From NCBI RefSeq assembly GCF_900113015.1, contig NZ_FONV01000005.1, forward strand, positions 62,001 through 126,000: DNA of 64,000 nucleotides, written 5' to 3'. This document shows positions 17,439 through 26,764 of the stretch, in pieces. The position numbers were made by a program, and so were the translations under genes. The notes under the pieces were generated by a model. That model was not told where the DNA came from. It saw only the letters and a list, made by a program, of their open reading frames with translations, and made no database searches. This DNA is from Actinoplanes philippinensis. Lineage in GTDB: Bacteria; Actinomycetota; Actinomycetes; Mycobacteriales; Micromonosporaceae. How positions within the stretch are numbered: position 1 is the first letter of the stretch; every line of letters starts with the position of its first letter.

Positions 17439-18010
17439 CTGAAACCGCTAAGTCCGGTGATCAACGTTTGACAAGGGCCGCAATCCTCCAAGCGGCTCTG
17501 AGAATCGTCGACACCGACGGCGTGGACGCGCTGAGCATGCGCAAACTCGCTGGCCAACTGGGTGTCAATCCGATGTCGATCTACCACCACGTGGAGAACA
17601 AGGCGGCCCTCCTGGAGGGCCTCACCCGGCTGGTGACCGATGGCGCACGTCACATCGCGGTCGGGCAGGGACCGTGGCAGGAGCAACTGCGCAATCTGGC
17701 GTACGAGTTCCGCGCCCTGAGCCTCGCCCACCGCAACCTGATCCGGTACGCCTTCACGAGTGACGACTTCATCCAGCACGACGGCCCGATGTGGCGCACC
17801 CTCTGCGCCGTGCTGCGCAGCGCCGGCCTGCCCGAGGCCGAGGTGGAGCGGACCGGCGCGGTTCTGGCCGTGCTCGTCGGCGGGCTGCTGCACACCGAGG
17901 TCAACGGCACGATGCGAAGACTGATCGGATCAGGGCAGGCCGAGGACGCCGGTTTCGCGCTGGCCGTGAACCTCTTGATCGACGGGGTGGCGGCCCTGGT
18001 GACGGGGTGA
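17435..18010 (+). CDS. TetR-family repressor controlling the P450
   Basis: The 191-residue regulator has an N-terminal helix-turn-helix (RAAILQAALRIVDTDGVDAL, SMRKLAGQLGVNPMSIYHHV) and a ligand-binding helical domain with a TetR C-terminal region (LAVLVGGLLHTEVNGTM). It probably represses both itself and the divergent CYP102 gene through the two CCATACGGYGTATGG sites and is released by a fatty acid or similar inducer, as known for CYP102-linked regulators. The start is uncertain: ATG at 17435 lies inside an operator without a ribosome site and would imply a leaderless message. ATG 17414 and TTG 17468 are alternatives. Confidence 0.9.
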   Translation: MAETAKSGDQRLTRAAILQAALRIVDTDGVDALSMRKLAGQLGVNPMSIYHHVENKAALLEGLTRLVTDGARHIAVGQGPWQEQLRNLAYEFRALSLAHRNLIRYAFTSDDFIQHDGPMWRTLCAVLRSAGLPEAEVERTGAVLAVLVGGLLHTEVNGTMRRLIGSGQAEDAGFALAVNLLIDGVAALVTG

Positions 18011-18110
18011 CCTGACCATGAAGTCGTGATGAAGAGGCTGTGGAAGACCTGTGTCAACGCAGGTAAGCTCGGCCACCGTTCCCCGGCCGGTAACTTCATC
18101 TAGGTAGGAC

Positions 18111-20234
18111 ATGTCGGTCACCCACGACACTCAGTCTGCTCCTGCTCGGCAGGAGTCAGGCTCGCAGACCCCCCGGCCGCACCTGGGCTTCCGCCCGGAC
18201 ATCGAGGGCATGCGTGCCATCGCGGTGACGCTGGTCGTGCTCTCGCACGCCGGCATCTCCAGCCTCGAGGGTGGTTACGTCGGCGTCGACGTCTTCTTCG
18301 TCATCTCCGGCTTCCTGATCACCACCCTGCTGCTCAAGGAGCTGGGCCGGACCGGGCGGGTGTCACTGGCCACCTTCTACGCCCGCCGCGCCACCCGGCT
18401 GCTGCCCGCCTCGACGGTGGTCCTGCTGGTGACCGTGGGGGCGGCCTGGCTGTGGCTGCCGGCCACCCGGTTCAAGTCGATCTCGCTGGACGCGATCTAC
18501 GCGACCTTCTACGGCATCAACTGGCGCCTGGCGAACGAGGGCGTCCAGTACATGAACGCCAGCGCCGAGCCCTCCCCGCTGCAGCACTTCTGGTCGCTCG
18601 CGGTGGAGGAGCAGTTCTACCTGGTCTGGCCGCTCCTGCTGCTGATCTTCGCGCTGGTCTGGGGCAAACGCCGGGCCCCGGTGATCGTCACCCTGGTGCT
18701 CGTCGTCGTGGCGTCCCTCACGGTCAGCGTCCTGCAGACCTCGACGTCGGCGCCGTGGGCCTACTTCGGAGCGCACACCCGCGCCTGGGAGCTGGCCGTC
18801 GGCGCGCTGATCGCGGTGGGCGCGGCCCGCCTCGCCGGGTTGCCGCGAGGGCTCGCCGCCGCCATGACCTGGGCCGGCATGGCGGCCGTGGTGGTGTCGG
18901 CGTTCCTCTACGACGAGGAGACCCCGTTCCCCGGCTCGGCCGCGCTGCTGCCGGTGCTCGGCGCCGCCGCGATCATCGCCGGTGGCTGCTCCGCGCCCGC
19001 CGGCGGCGCCGTCACGGTCCTGCGGACGTGGCCGTTCCAGCAGCTCGGCAAGTACTCGTACAGCTGGTACCTGTGGCACTGGCCGGTCCTCATGGTCGTC
19101 CCGCACATGCTGGACGTGGAGCCGAACGTCCCGCTCAACCTCGGTCTGGCCGCCGGCGCGCTGGTGCTGGCGATCGGGTCGTACCACGTCATCGAGAACC
19201 CGGCCCGCAATCAGGCGTGGGTGAAAGCCAAGTCCCGCCGCGGCCTGGCCGCCGGTCTCGCGCTCTCCTGCTTCGCCGCCCTCTTCGCCCAGGTCGGCGC
19301 GATGAAGCCGCCACAGCTGGCCAAGGGCGCCCCCGCCGTCGACACCGCCGCGGCCGTCGCCGCCGCCGACGACCCGGAGGCCGAGCTGCAACGGATCATC
19401 GCGGCCTCACTCGCCACCGGCAAGCTGCCGTCCAACACCGCGCCCCGGGTGCAGAGCGCGGGCAAGGACACCCCGGCCTACTACGCCACCGGCTGCCACC
19501 TCGACTACCTGGACTCGGCGATGCCCAGCCAGTGCGTGTTCGGCGACCCGGCCGGCACGCGGACGGTGGTCCTGTTCGGTGACTCGCACGCCGCGCACTG
19601 GTTCCCGGCGGTCGACGCGATCGCCAAGGAGCGTGGCTGGAAGCTGCTCGTCCGTACCAAGAGCGCGTGCAACGCCGCGTCGGTGCTCACCTTCAGCCCC
19701 GGGCTCAAGCGCGACTACACCGAGTGCCCGGCCTGGCGCGCGGAGGTGCTCGCCGAGATCACGCGGGCGAAGCCGTACCTCGTGGTGATCTCCTCCAGCG
19801 GCAACGACGGCAACCCGCTGGTGGACGAGGCGGGCAACCGGCCCTCCGGCGCCGCCCTCGACACGCGCTGGGCAGCCGGCTGGGAGACCACGTACCGGGC
19901 GCTCAAGGCGGCGAAGACCAGGCTCGTGCAGATCCGGGACACCCCGTGGCCCGGCTACAACGTGCCGGAGTGCATCGCCGAGCACTCGGAGAAGGTCGCC
20001 CGCTGCGCCGCCCTGCCGGAGGAGTCGATCATCCTGCCCGACCGGCAGGAGCTCGTCGCCGCGACCGCGAAGCGCAACGGCGTCCAGATGATCGACGCGC
20101 TGCCGTGGTTCTGCACGGCCGACGCCTGCCCCGGCCTGGTCGGCAACCTGCTGGTGTGGCGCGACGACGACCACATCACCACGCGGTACTCCGAGATGCT
20201 CGCCCCGCTGCTGTCCGCGAGGCTGCCGAAGTAG
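18111..20234 (+). CDS. Membrane O-acyltransferase (acyltransferase-3 with SGNH domain)
   Basis: Transfers acetyl or other acyl groups to extracytoplasmic polysaccharide or glycolipid, as in the OafA/YrhL family. The 707-residue protein has an N-terminal acyltransferase-3 domain of about ten helices ([59 protein letters not shown]). An SGNH-hydrolase-like domain of about 230 residues follows, with [13 protein letters not shown] (nucleophile Ser near 490) and a late [13 protein letters not shown] (Asp/His near 685). TAGGTAGGAC precedes the ATG. It appears monocistronic, followed by a strong terminator. The acceptor glycan is unknown. Confidence 0.93.
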   Translation: MSVTHDTQSAPARQESGSQTPRPHLGFRPDIEGMRAIAVTLVVLSHAGISSLEGGYVGVDVFFVISGFLITTLLLKELGRTGRVSLATFYARRATRLLPASTVVLLVTVGAAWLWLPATRFKSISLDAIYATFYGINWRLANEGVQYMNASAEPSPLQHFWSLAVEEQFYLVWPLLLLIFALVWGKRRAPVIVTLVLVVVASLTVSVLQTSTSAPWAYFGAHTRAWELAVGALIAVGAARLAGLPRGLAAAMTWAGMAAVVVSAFLYDEETPFPGSAALLPVLGAAAIIAGGCSAPAGGAVTVLRTWPFQQLGKYSYSWYLWHWPVLMVVPHMLDVEPNVPLNLGLAAGALVLAIGSYHVIENPARNQAWVKAKSRRGLAAGLALSCFAALFAQVGAMKPPQLAKGAPAVDTAAAVAAADDPEAELQRIIAASLATGKLPSNTAPRVQSAGKDTPAYYATGCHLDYLDSAMPSQCVFGDPAGTRTVVLFGDSHAAHWFPAVDAIAKERGWKLLVRTKSACNAASVLTFSPGLKRDYTECPAWRAEVLAEITRAKPYLVVISSSGNDGNPLVDEAGNRPSGAALDTRWAAGWETTYRALKAAKTRLVQIRDTPWPGYNVPECIAEHSEKVARCAALPEESIILPDRQELVAATAKRNGVQMIDALPWFCTADACPGLVGNLLVWRDDDHITTRYSEMLAPLLSARLPK

Positions 20235-20238
20235 AGGA

Positions 20239-20282
20239 AACGGCCCCGCCACCCCACGGAAGCACCGGGTGGCGGGGCCGTT
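20239..20282 (+). terminator. Strong terminator after the acyltransferase gene
   Basis: A 16-bp perfect stem (AACGGCCCCGCCACCC with its complement at 20267-20282) and a 12-nt loop, starting 5 bp after the stop codon and followed by CCATGTTTTG. It insulates the urease operon. Confidence 0.85.
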
Positions 20283-20304
20283 CCATGTTTTGATCAGTCC
20301 AGGG

Positions 20305-20320
20305 GTTACACGTCCGAAAC
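20305..20320 (+). promoter_or_regulatory. Candidate GlnR box upstream of the urease operon
   Basis: GTTAC-ACGTCC-GAAAC matches the actinobacterial GlnR a/b site (GTnAC-N6-GAAAC) exactly. It lies 45 bp upstream of the ureA start and just after the preceding terminator. GlnR control of urease is known in streptomycetes; binding here is inferred. Confidence 0.65.
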
Positions 20321-20364
20321 TTCCACCTGCGAGCATTCCGTGGCGCGATCAGCAGGAGGTCCCT

Positions 20365-20667
20365 TTGTTCCTCAGCCAGCACGAGCAGGAACGCCTGCTC
20401 ATCCACGTCGCGGCCGACGTCGCCCAGCGACGCCGCGACCGGGGCCTGCGCCTCAACTACCCGGAGGCCGCCGCGATCATCACCGCCTTCCTGCTGGAGG
20501 GGGCGCGCGACGGGCGGACCGTCGCGGAGCTGATGGACGCCGGCCGTCGTGTGCTCACCCGCGACGACGTCCTCGAGGGCGTGCCGGAGATGCTGGCCGA
20601 GGTGCAGGTGGAGGCGACCTTCCCGGACGGCACCAAGCTCGTCACCGTCCACGGGCCGATCTCGTGA
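20365..20667 (+). CDS. ureA: Urease gamma subunit
   Basis: Structural subunit of nickel urease (urea to ammonia and carbamate). The 100-residue protein [20 protein letters not shown] continues to [19 protein letters not shown] and [18 protein letters not shown], the full usual length. The TTG start at 20365 is chosen because AGGAGG ends 5 nt upstream and the product then matches the family N-terminus. It is the first gene of ureABC-F-G-D and overlaps ureB by four bases. Confidence 0.96.
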   Translation: MFLSQHEQERLLIHVAADVAQRRRDRGLRLNYPEAAAIITAFLLEGARDGRTVAELMDAGRRVLTRDDVLEGVPEMLAEVQVEATFPDGTKLVTVHGPIS

Positions 20668-21071
20668 TCCCCGGCGAGGTCCTCTTCGGCGACGGCGACA
20701 TCGAGATCAACGCCGGGCGTCCGACCATCGATCTGACGGTACGCAACACCGGCGACCGCCCGGTGCAGGTCGGCTCGCACTTCCACTTCGCCGAGTCCAA
20801 CGCGGCCCTGGAGTTCGACCGGGCCGCCGCCTGGGGCCACCGGCTCGCGATCCCGGCCGGCACGTCGGTCCGTTTCGAGCCCGGCATCCCCCGCGACATC
20901 ACCCTCGTGGCGCTCGCCGGCAACCGCGTCGTGCCCGGCCTGCGCGGCCTGGCCAGCGGCCCGCTCGACCAGCCGCCGCCCCCGGCCGAGCCGGACCCCA
21001 CCGACATCGAGCCGGCCGGCTCCCTCGACGAGGACACCGGCGAGGGCGAGCACAACGGGAGCCCCCGATGA
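20664..21071 (+). CDS. ureB: Urease beta subunit
   Basis: Small beta subunit of the urease trimer. The 135-residue protein starts [20 protein letters not shown] and contains [15 protein letters not shown] and [13 protein letters not shown], all typical. An acidic C-terminal extension of about 30 residues ([13 protein letters not shown] onward) goes beyond the usual core of about 100 residues. The GTG start overlaps the ureA stop (GTGA), and the ureB stop overlaps the ureC start (ATGA), giving coupled translation for stoichiometric assembly. Confidence 0.95.
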   Translation: MIPGEVLFGDGDIEINAGRPTIDLTVRNTGDRPVQVGSHFHFAESNAALEFDRAAAWGHRLAIPAGTSVRFEPGIPRDITLVALAGNRVVPGLRGLASGPLDQPPPPAEPDPTDIEPAGSLDEDTGEGEHNGSPR

Positions 21072-22786
21072 CCTTCCTGGACCGCGGCCGCTATGCGGCG
21101 CTGCTCGGGCCCACCAAGGGTGACCGGATCCGGCTCGCCGACACCAACCTGCTGATCGAGATCGAGGAGGACCGCAGCTCCGGCCCGGTCCCCGGCGACG
21201 AGGTCGTCTTCGGCGGCGGCAAGGTGATCCGCGAGTCGATGGGCCAGGGCCGGGCCACCCGCGCCGAGGGCGCCCCGGACACCGTCATCACCGGTGTCGT
21301 CGTCCTCGACCACTGGGGCATCGTCAAGGCCGACGTCGGCATCCGCGACGGCCGGATCGCCGCCATCGGCAAGGCCGGCAACCCGGACACCATGGACGGG
21401 GTGCACCCCGATCTGGTCATCGGCCCGGGCACGCAGATCCTGGCCGGCAACGGCAAGATCCTCACGGCCGGCGCGATCGACAGCCACGTGCACCTGATCA
21501 GCCCGACCATCCTGGACACCGCGCTCGCCGCCGGCATCACCACCATCATCGGCGGCGGCACCGGGCCCGACGAGGGCACCAAGGCCACCACCGTCACCCC
21601 GAACGCCTGGCACCTGGCCCGGATGCTGGAGTCCCTGGACTCCTGGCCGATCAACGTGCTGCTGCTCGGCAAGGGCAACACGATGTCCGCCGAGTCGATG
21701 TGGGAGCAGCTGCGCGGCGGCGCCGGCGGTTTCAAGCTGCACGAGGACTGGGGCACCACACCCGCAGCGATCGACGCCTGCCTGCGGGTGTGCGACGCGT
21801 CCGGGGTGCAGGTGGCGATCCACACCGACACGCTGAACGAGGCCGGGTTCGTCGAGGAGACGCTGCGGGCCATCGCCGGGCGCTCGATCCACGCGTATCA
21901 CACCGAAGGGGCCGGTGGCGGGCACGCGCCGGACATCATCACCGTCGCGTCACACCCGAACATCCTGCCGTCGTCGACCAACCCGACCCGCCCGTACACC
22001 CGCAACACCCTCAGCGAGCACCTGGACATGCTGATGGTCTGTCACCACCTGAACTCGTCGGTGCCGGAGGACCTGGCGTTCGCCGAGAGCCGGATCCGGC
22101 CGTCCACCATGGCCGCCGAGGACTACCTGCACGACCTGGGCGCCATCTCGATGATCGGGTCGGACTCGCAGGCCATGGGGCGGGTGGGTGAGGTCGTCAC
22201 CCGTACCTGGCAGACCGCGCACGTGATGAAGGCCCGTGTCGGCGCCCTGCCGGGCGACGGCGCCGCGGACAACAACCGCGCCAAACGGTACGTCGCGAAG
22301 TACACGATCTGCCCGGCCCGGGCTCACGGCATGGACGCCCAGGTCGGCTCGGTCGAGGTCGGCAAGCTCGCCGACCTGGTCCTCTGGGACCCGGCCTTCT
22401 TCGGGGTACGCCCGGCGGTCGTCCTCAAGGGCGGCATGATCGCGAGCGCGCAGATGGGCGACGCGAACGCCTCGATCCCCACGCCGCAGCCGATGCTGCC
22501 CCGGCCGATGTTCGGCGCCTACGGCGTGGTCCCGGCGCAGACGTCCCTCGCGTTCGTCGCGCCGGCCGCCATCGACGCGCTGCTCAGCGACCGGATCGGG
22601 GTGAAGCGGGCGCTGGTCCCGGTCGGTGACACCCGCTCGGTCGGCAAGGCGGACATGCCGCTGAACGACGCGATGCCCCGCATCGAGGTCAAAGCCGACA
22701 CCTTCGAGGTACGCATCGACGGCCAGGTCATCGAACCGGACCCGGTCGACGTCCTGCCGATGGCCCAGCGCTACTTCCTGTTCTGA
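21068..22786 (+). CDS. ureC: Urease alpha (catalytic) subunit
   Basis: Carries the dinickel active site. The 572-residue protein has the metal-binding HVHLISP, the carbamylated lysine in [10 protein letters not shown] (Lys223), [23 protein letters not shown], the mobile-flap Cys-His in MVCHHLN, and [14 protein letters not shown] near the C-terminus. It overlaps ureB by four bases. Its stop codon lies inside an 18-bp tandem duplication. Confidence 0.97.
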   Translation: MTFLDRGRYAALLGPTKGDRIRLADTNLLIEIEEDRSSGPVPGDEVVFGGGKVIRESMGQGRATRAEGAPDTVITGVVVLDHWGIVKADVGIRDGRIAAIGKAGNPDTMDGVHPDLVIGPGTQILAGNGKILTAGAIDSHVHLISPTILDTALAAGITTIIGGGTGPDEGTKATTVTPNAWHLARMLESLDSWPINVLLLGKGNTMSAESMWEQLRGGAGGFKLHEDWGTTPAAIDACLRVCDASGVQVAIHTDTLNEAGFVEETLRAIAGRSIHAYHTEGAGGGHAPDIITVASHPNILPSSTNPTRPYTRNTLSEHLDMLMVCHHLNSSVPEDLAFAESRIRPSTMAAEDYLHDLGAISMIGSDSQAMGRVGEVVTRTWQTAHVMKARVGALPGDGAADNNRAKRYVAKYTICPARAHGMDAQVGSVEVGKLADLVLWDPAFFGVRPAVVLKGGMIASAQMGDANASIPTPQPMLPRPMFGAYGVVPAQTSLAFVAPAAIDALLSDRIGVKRALVPVGDTRSVGKADMPLNDAMPRIEVKADTFEVRIDGQVIEPDPVDVLPMAQRYFLF

Positions 22787-22808
22787 CATGACTTCCTGTT
22801 CTGCCATG
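22773..22808 (+). repeat. 18-bp tandem duplication across the ureC stop
   Basis: ACTTCCTGTTCTGACATG at 22773-22790 is followed directly by a copy with one change (A to C) at 22791-22808. The first copy encodes the last ureC residues and stop; the second is non-coding. It looks like a recent replication-slippage event. Confidence 0.85.
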
Positions 22809-22885
22809 CCCGCGCCGGCCCTCCGCCGGGCCAGGACGACGGCGGACGCCGGGACGACGACCGCGCACGCCGGACCAGCGGCGGC

Positions 22886-23530
22886 ATGAGCCTCGCCACC
22901 CTGCTGCTGCTCGCCGACGGACGGCTGCCCTCCGGTGGCCACGCGCACTCCGGCGGGCTGGAGCCGCAGATCGCCGCGGGACGGGTCCGGGACGTCGACG
23001 GGCTGGACGGTTTCCTGCGCGGCAGACTCGCCACCGGTGGTCTGGTGTCGGCGGCGTTCGCTGCGGCGGCGTGCGCCGACACCGGGCGCGCCGCCGAGCT
23101 GGATGTCGGCCTGGACGCCCGCACGCCGTCGCCCGCGCTGCGCCGGGCCTCGCGGGCGCAGGGCCGGGCGCTGCTGCGGGCCGGCCGGGCGATGTGGCCG
23201 GTCCCCGCGATCGGCCGGGAACCGCACCAGCCGGTAGCGCTCGGCGCGCTCGCGGCGGCCGCGGGGCTGACACCGGTCGAGGCGGCGGTCGCCGCGGCAC
23301 ATGGCACGACCACCGGCTCGGCGAGCGCGGCGGTCCGGCTCCTCGGCCTCGACCCGTACGCCGTGCACGCCCTGCTGGCCCGGTTGGCTCCGGAATGTGA
23401 CCGGATCGCGGCGGTCGCGGCCGCCCGGTCCGGCGACCCGGTCGACGAGCTGCCGGCCGCGGGCGCTCCACTGCTCGACATCGGCGCCGAGCACCACGCC
23501 ACCTGGGAGGTCCGCCTCTTCGCCTCCTGA
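22886..23530 (+). CDS. ureF: Urease accessory protein UreF
   Basis: GTPase-regulating chaperone that, with UreD and UreG, loads nickel and CO2 into urease. The 214-residue protein shows the family start [21 protein letters not shown], then [19 protein letters not shown] and a C-terminal [16 protein letters not shown]. It follows ureC after 99 bp, with the duplicated segment in the gap. Length is normal for actinobacterial UreF. Confidence 0.93.
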   Translation: MSLATLLLLADGRLPSGGHAHSGGLEPQIAAGRVRDVDGLDGFLRGRLATGGLVSAAFAAAACADTGRAAELDVGLDARTPSPALRRASRAQGRALLRAGRAMWPVPAIGREPHQPVALGALAAAAGLTPVEAAVAAAHGTTTGSASAAVRLLGLDPYAVHALLARLAPECDRIAAVAAARSGDPVDELPAAGAPLLDIGAEHHATWEVRLFAS

Positions 23531-23610
23531 GACGAGCTCGCCCGGAGACAACGAGTTCGCCCGGGACGACGAGGCTGATCAGCCCCCGCAACCTGAAGGG
23601 CAGGAGAACC

Positions 23611-24309
23611 ATGCACCCTGAACTGCACGAGCACGGCCCCGACGAGGTCCCGCACACTCACCCGGATCCGGGTGTCGACCCGCACACGCCATTGGCGGGC
23701 GGGCCGCGCGCGCTGCGCATCGGCATCGGCGGGCCGGTCGGGTCGGGCAAGACCGCCCTGGTCGCGGCGCTGTGCCGGGCCCTCGGCGAGGAGATCCGCC
23801 TCGCGGTCGTGACCAACGACATCTACACCACCGAGGACGCCGACTTCCTGCTGCGCAACGGTGTCCTGCCGGCCGAACGGATCCGCGCCGTGGAGACCGG
23901 CTGCTGCCCGCACACGGCGATCCGTGACGACATCTCGGCGAACCTGGACGCCGTCGAGGATCTCGAGGAGAAGCTCGGCCCGCTGGACCTGGTGCTGGTG
24001 GAGAGCGGCGGCGACAACCTGACCGCCACCTTCAGCAAGGGCCTGATCGACCAGCAGATCTTCGTCGTCGACGTGTCCGGCGGGGACAAGGTGCCGCGCA
24101 AGGGCGGTCCGGGCGTGACGACCGCCGACCTGCTCGTGATCAACAAGACGGATCTGGCCCCGATGGTCGGCGCCGACCTGTCGGTGATGGACCGCGACGC
24201 GAAGGCGCGGCGGCACGAGCTGCCCACGGTCTTCCTGTCGCTGGCCGAGGACAAGCAGGCCACCCCGGTGGCCGACTGGATCCGCGGCCTGGTCGCGGCC
24301 CGGGTCTGA
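23611..24309 (+). CDS. ureG: Urease accessory GTPase UreG
   Basis: SIMIBI GTPase that drives nickel insertion. The 232-residue protein has P-loop [14 protein letters not shown], the nickel-binding CPH in [14 protein letters not shown], and [13 protein letters not shown] for guanine recognition. Its N-terminus is His-rich (about six His in the first 35 residues, e.g. [14 protein letters not shown]). That may store or deliver nickel in place of the missing UreE. The neighbouring ureD begins 2 bp after its stop. Confidence 0.96.
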   Translation: MHPELHEHGPDEVPHTHPDPGVDPHTPLAGGPRALRIGIGGPVGSGKTALVAALCRALGEEIRLAVVTNDIYTTEDADFLLRNGVLPAERIRAVETGCCPHTAIRDDISANLDAVEDLEEKLGPLDLVLVESGGDNLTATFSKGLIDQQIFVVDVSGGDKVPRKGGPGVTTADLLVINKTDLAPMVGADLSVMDRDAKARRHELPTVFLSLAEDKQATPVADWIRGLVAARV

Positions 24310-24310
24310 G

Positions 24311-25060
24311 GTGCGGGCGGAAGCCAGGGTCGTCGCGGAGAGCGACGGGCGGGGCGGGACCCGGCTCGCCGTGCTGCGCGGGGAGTCGCCGCTGCTGCTG
24401 CGCCGCACCGGGCGGCCGGCCGGCGGCGGGGTGACCGTGCACCTGGTCGGCGGCGCGGCCGGGCCGTTGCGCGGCGACGAGCTGCGGCTCGACGTGGTGG
24501 TGGGGCCGGGCGCCCGGCTGGAGATGCTCAGCGTGGCGGCGTCGCTGGCGCTGCCCGGCCGGCCGGCGCCGCCGTCCCGGCTCACCGTCACCGCGTCGGT
24601 GGCGGCCGGCGGCACGCTGCGGTGGCTGCCGGAGCCGCTGATCGCGGCGGCGGGCTGTGACCACGACGTGGTGACGCGGGTCGACGTGGCCGAGGGCGGA
24701 ACGCTGCTGTGGCGCGACGATCTGGTCTGCGGGCGGCACCGGGAGGCGTCCGGCGCGGTTCGGGCGGACACCCTGATCCGGTACGCCGGGGTCGCCCTCT
24801 ACCGGCACGAGCTGGCGGTCGGTCCGGGCGCTCCGGGCTGGGACGGCGCCGCGGTGCTCGGTGGCGGGCGGGCGATCGGCACGGTGGTCGCGGCCGGCCC
24901 GCAACTGCCGGGGCCGCCGGTGGTGGGGGCGGACGCCGCGTCGATGCGGCTGGCCGGGCCGGGTGTGCTGGCGACCGCCGTGGGCGAGGACATCCGGCAG
25001 GTGAAGGCGGCGCTCGACCCGTGGTGCGGTGCGGCGCTCGCGCCTCTTGCGCTGGTGTGA
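24311..25060 (+). CDS. ureD: Urease accessory protein UreD/UreH
   Basis: Scaffold that binds apo-urease and UreF/UreG during activation. The 249-residue protein has LAVLRGESPLLLRRTG, LVGGAAGPLRGDELRLDVVV, RWLPEPLIAAAGCDHDV (matching the family's LPEPxI...G...) and a C-terminal DIRQVKAALDPW. The GTG start at 24311 follows the ureG stop by 1 bp. It is the last gene of the operon, followed by a hairpin terminator. No ureE is present in the operon. Confidence 0.92.
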   Translation: MRAEARVVAESDGRGGTRLAVLRGESPLLLRRTGRPAGGGVTVHLVGGAAGPLRGDELRLDVVVGPGARLEMLSVAASLALPGRPAPPSRLTVTASVAAGGTLRWLPEPLIAAAGCDHDVVTRVDVAEGGTLLWRDDLVCGRHREASGAVRADTLIRYAGVALYRHELAVGPGAPGWDGAAVLGGGRAIGTVVAAGPQLPGPPVVGADAASMRLAGPGVLATAVGEDIRQVKAALDPWCGAALAPLALV

Positions 25061-25096
25061 GCCGGTCGGCCGTACCCCTGATGGATCTCCGGGAGC

Positions 25097-25122
25097 GAGG
25101 ACGGCCGTGACCGGCCGTCCTC
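25097..25122. terminator. Bidirectional terminator between ureD and the sigma-factor gene
   Basis: An 11-bp perfect stem (GAGGACGGCCG/CGGCCGTCCTC) with a 4-nt loop, 37 bp after ureD and 31 bp beyond the convergent sigma gene stop. Confidence 0.8.
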
Positions 25123-25152
25123 CGTCTCGCGGCTGGATCCCGGGGTGTTCTC

Positions 25153-26055
25153 TCAGGCGGCGACCGCTATCGGCACGCCGTGGCTGTCGGTCAGCGCCAG
25201 CCGGGTGTGCAGGCTGCCCTGTTGGGCGACCTTCGCGAAGTACTCGCTGCGGCGTCGTTGCAGGCAGCCCTTGCGGGTTCGCGGGCCGCCGGCCGCCACG
25301 GTGAGCAGCTCCGGCGCGAGGGAGCTGTTCAGGCCCTCGCGGAGCAGCCGCAGCGCCTCGGTACGCAGCTGGGAGATCCGGGACTCGGTGACACCGAGCC
25401 GGGCCGCCACCTCGCTGAGCGGCTGTTCCTGCAGGAACGACTCCTGCACCACCTGGCGCAGGCGTTCCGGCAGCGCCTGGATGGCCTGGTGGAGGTATCC
25501 GAGGCGCTCCCGTTTGAGCAGCAGGTCCTCGGGCCCCTCGGAGGTCTCCGGCACCATCTCCTCGGCCGCTCCGGTGGGGAATCCCTGGAGGCTGAGCAGG
25601 GAGGCCTTCTGCACGTCGTCCTCGACGCTGGCCAGCTCGTTGACGCCGATGCCGAGCATCTCGGCCACTTCGGCGTCGCTGGGTGTCCGGCCGAGCGCCG
25701 CGGTGAGCTCCTGACGCGCGGTGGCGGCACGCCGGGCACGGGCCCGCACCGATCGGCTGGCCCAGTCCTGCCCGCGGAGCTCGTCGAGCAGCGCGCCCCG
25801 GATCCGGACGGCGGCGAAGCGGTGGAAGGGAATCCCTCGGGTCACGTCGAAGGAGCGGGCCGCGCCGAGCAGGGCCGCGAAGCCGGCCGACGAGAGGTCA
25901 TCTGCGTGGACGTGGCCGGGCACCCGGTTGAGCAATTCCCGGACCAGGTGGCCAACCATCGGCATGTTCTCGCGGATCAGGTCCTCGATGTCCCGCGCGG
26001 ACGGCGCGTCGTGGATCATGCCGATGGTGGCGGGGAGTTCGGTCGTGGTGGTCAC
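25153..26055 (-). CDS. FliA/WhiG-type alternative sigma factor
   Basis: Group 3 sigma-70 factor of 300 residues. Region 2 includes DLIRENMPMVGHLVRELL, DDLSSAGFAALLGAARSFD and PFHRFAAVRIRGALLDELR. Region 3 is SDAEVAEMLGIGVNELASVE. Region 4 is LPERLRQVVQESFLQEQPLS with RLGVTESRISQLRTEALRLL. In Actinoplanes, FliA-type factors control flagella of motile spores; in streptomycetes the relative WhiG controls sporulation. A basic tail of about 45 residues after region 4 (PRTRKGCLQRRRSEYF onward) is unusual. The GTG start at 26055 is placed by GAGGAGG upstream. No flagellar genes lie in the window, so the target regulon is inferred. Confidence 0.9.
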   Translation of the reverse strand: MTTTTELPATIGMIHDAPSARDIEDLIRENMPMVGHLVRELLNRVPGHVHADDLSSAGFAALLGAARSFDVTRGIPFHRFAAVRIRGALLDELRGQDWASRSVRARARRAATARQELTAALGRTPSDAEVAEMLGIGVNELASVEDDVQKASLLSLQGFPTGAAEEMVPETSEGPEDLLLKRERLGYLHQAIQALPERLRQVVQESFLQEQPLSEVAARLGVTESRISQLRTEALRLLREGLNSSLAPELLTVAAGGPRTRKGCLQRRRSEYFAKVAQQGSLHTRLALTDSHGVPIAVAA

Positions 26056-26161
26056 GTAGTCCTCCTCGCTGGTACTAACCGGCTGGTGAAACCGGCTTAC
26101 GAGAAGAACAGTGGCCGCCTACGGGTGCAGCGTCAGCCGAACTTGGTTGCTTTTGTGGAGT

Positions 26162-26188
26162 TTTTTCATGAAAAACCTCAGGCCTGAG
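26162..26188. promoter_or_regulatory. AT-rich palindromes upstream of the sigma-factor gene
   Basis: TTTTTCATGAAAAA (26162-26175) is followed after one base by CTCAGGCCTGAG (26177-26188), both perfect palindromes, in unusually AT-rich DNA about 110-130 bp upstream of the sigma start. They may be regulator binding sites; no match to a named box. Confidence 0.4.
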
Positions 26189-26221
26189 AGGACCACCACG
26201 GACCAACCGGGTTTAAACACG

Positions 26222-26250
26222 GAACCCGGCCGCTGCACACGGCCGGGTTC
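26222..26250 (-). terminator. Terminator after the 84-residue protein gene
   Basis: An 11-bp perfect stem (GAACCCGGCCG/CGGCCGGGTTC) with a 7-nt loop, 15 bp downstream of the stop on the minus strand and followed there by a GTTTAAAC run. Confidence 0.75.
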
Positions 26251-26264
26251 GGTAAAAGGGGACG

Positions 26265-26519
26265 TCAGTGCAGCACCGGGGCCCGCAACGCCGGCACCTC
26301 GGCCAGCTCCTCGTGCACCCACACCATCCGCTGCACCGCGCACTCCGGGTGATGGCCGAACTCCTCCGCCACACCGGCGGCACACCCGTCACTGCCATAC
26401 CTCAGGATCATCGCGGTGATCGCCTCCTGCACCGCCACCCGGGAGGGGCTCTGGGACGGCTGGAGGTACGAGACGAAAAGCGCCTCGGCGGCCAGATCCT
26501 TCACTGCTGTGCTGATCAT
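26265..26519 (-). CDS. Small conserved-type protein, unknown function
   Basis: An 84-residue acidic, helical protein beginning MISTAVKDLAAEALFVSYLQ. It carries AAGVAEEFGHHPECAVQRM, a pattern I associate with small actinomycete proteins of unknown role. The ATG at 26519 is preceded by GGGAG. A longer reading to 26648 would add a Ser-rich leader with poor codon pattern and is not favoured. It ends at its own terminator and is flanked by the sigma gene and a kinase gene, so regulation rather than metabolism is a guess. No domain is recognised. Confidence 0.72.
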   Translation of the reverse strand: MISTAVKDLAAEALFVSYLQPSQSPSRVAVQEAITAMILRYGSDGCAAGVAEEFGHHPECAVQRMVWVHEELAEVPALRAPVLH

Positions 26520-26764
26520 TTCTGTCGAACTCCCCGATGTCGACGACCTGCTTGAACTCGGCTGACACCACGACGTACCCGGGCTCTCGCCCATCATCCG
26601 CTCGGGTGCCAAACGGGCCGGCAGCCACGCCGTGCCAAAGTGCCGCAATCCGGACTCCCGGATCGGAGCAGAAGCGCCTGTCGGTCTGAGTCCACCGTAA
26701 CGCGGCGGTCAGACCTTCGGCCTCTGGTTTTCCGCCGCCGATCGGGTGTACCGGCCCGCCGTTC

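Noticed and set aside
20269..20364. Longer ureA reading from 20269
   Set aside because: It would start inside the terminator and add residues not found in UreA; the TTG at 20365 has an ideal AGGAGG.
23531..23610. Near-repeat ACGAG(C/T)TCGCCCGG between ureF and ureG as a regulatory element
   Set aside because: Too short and imperfect in biased sequence to separate from chance.
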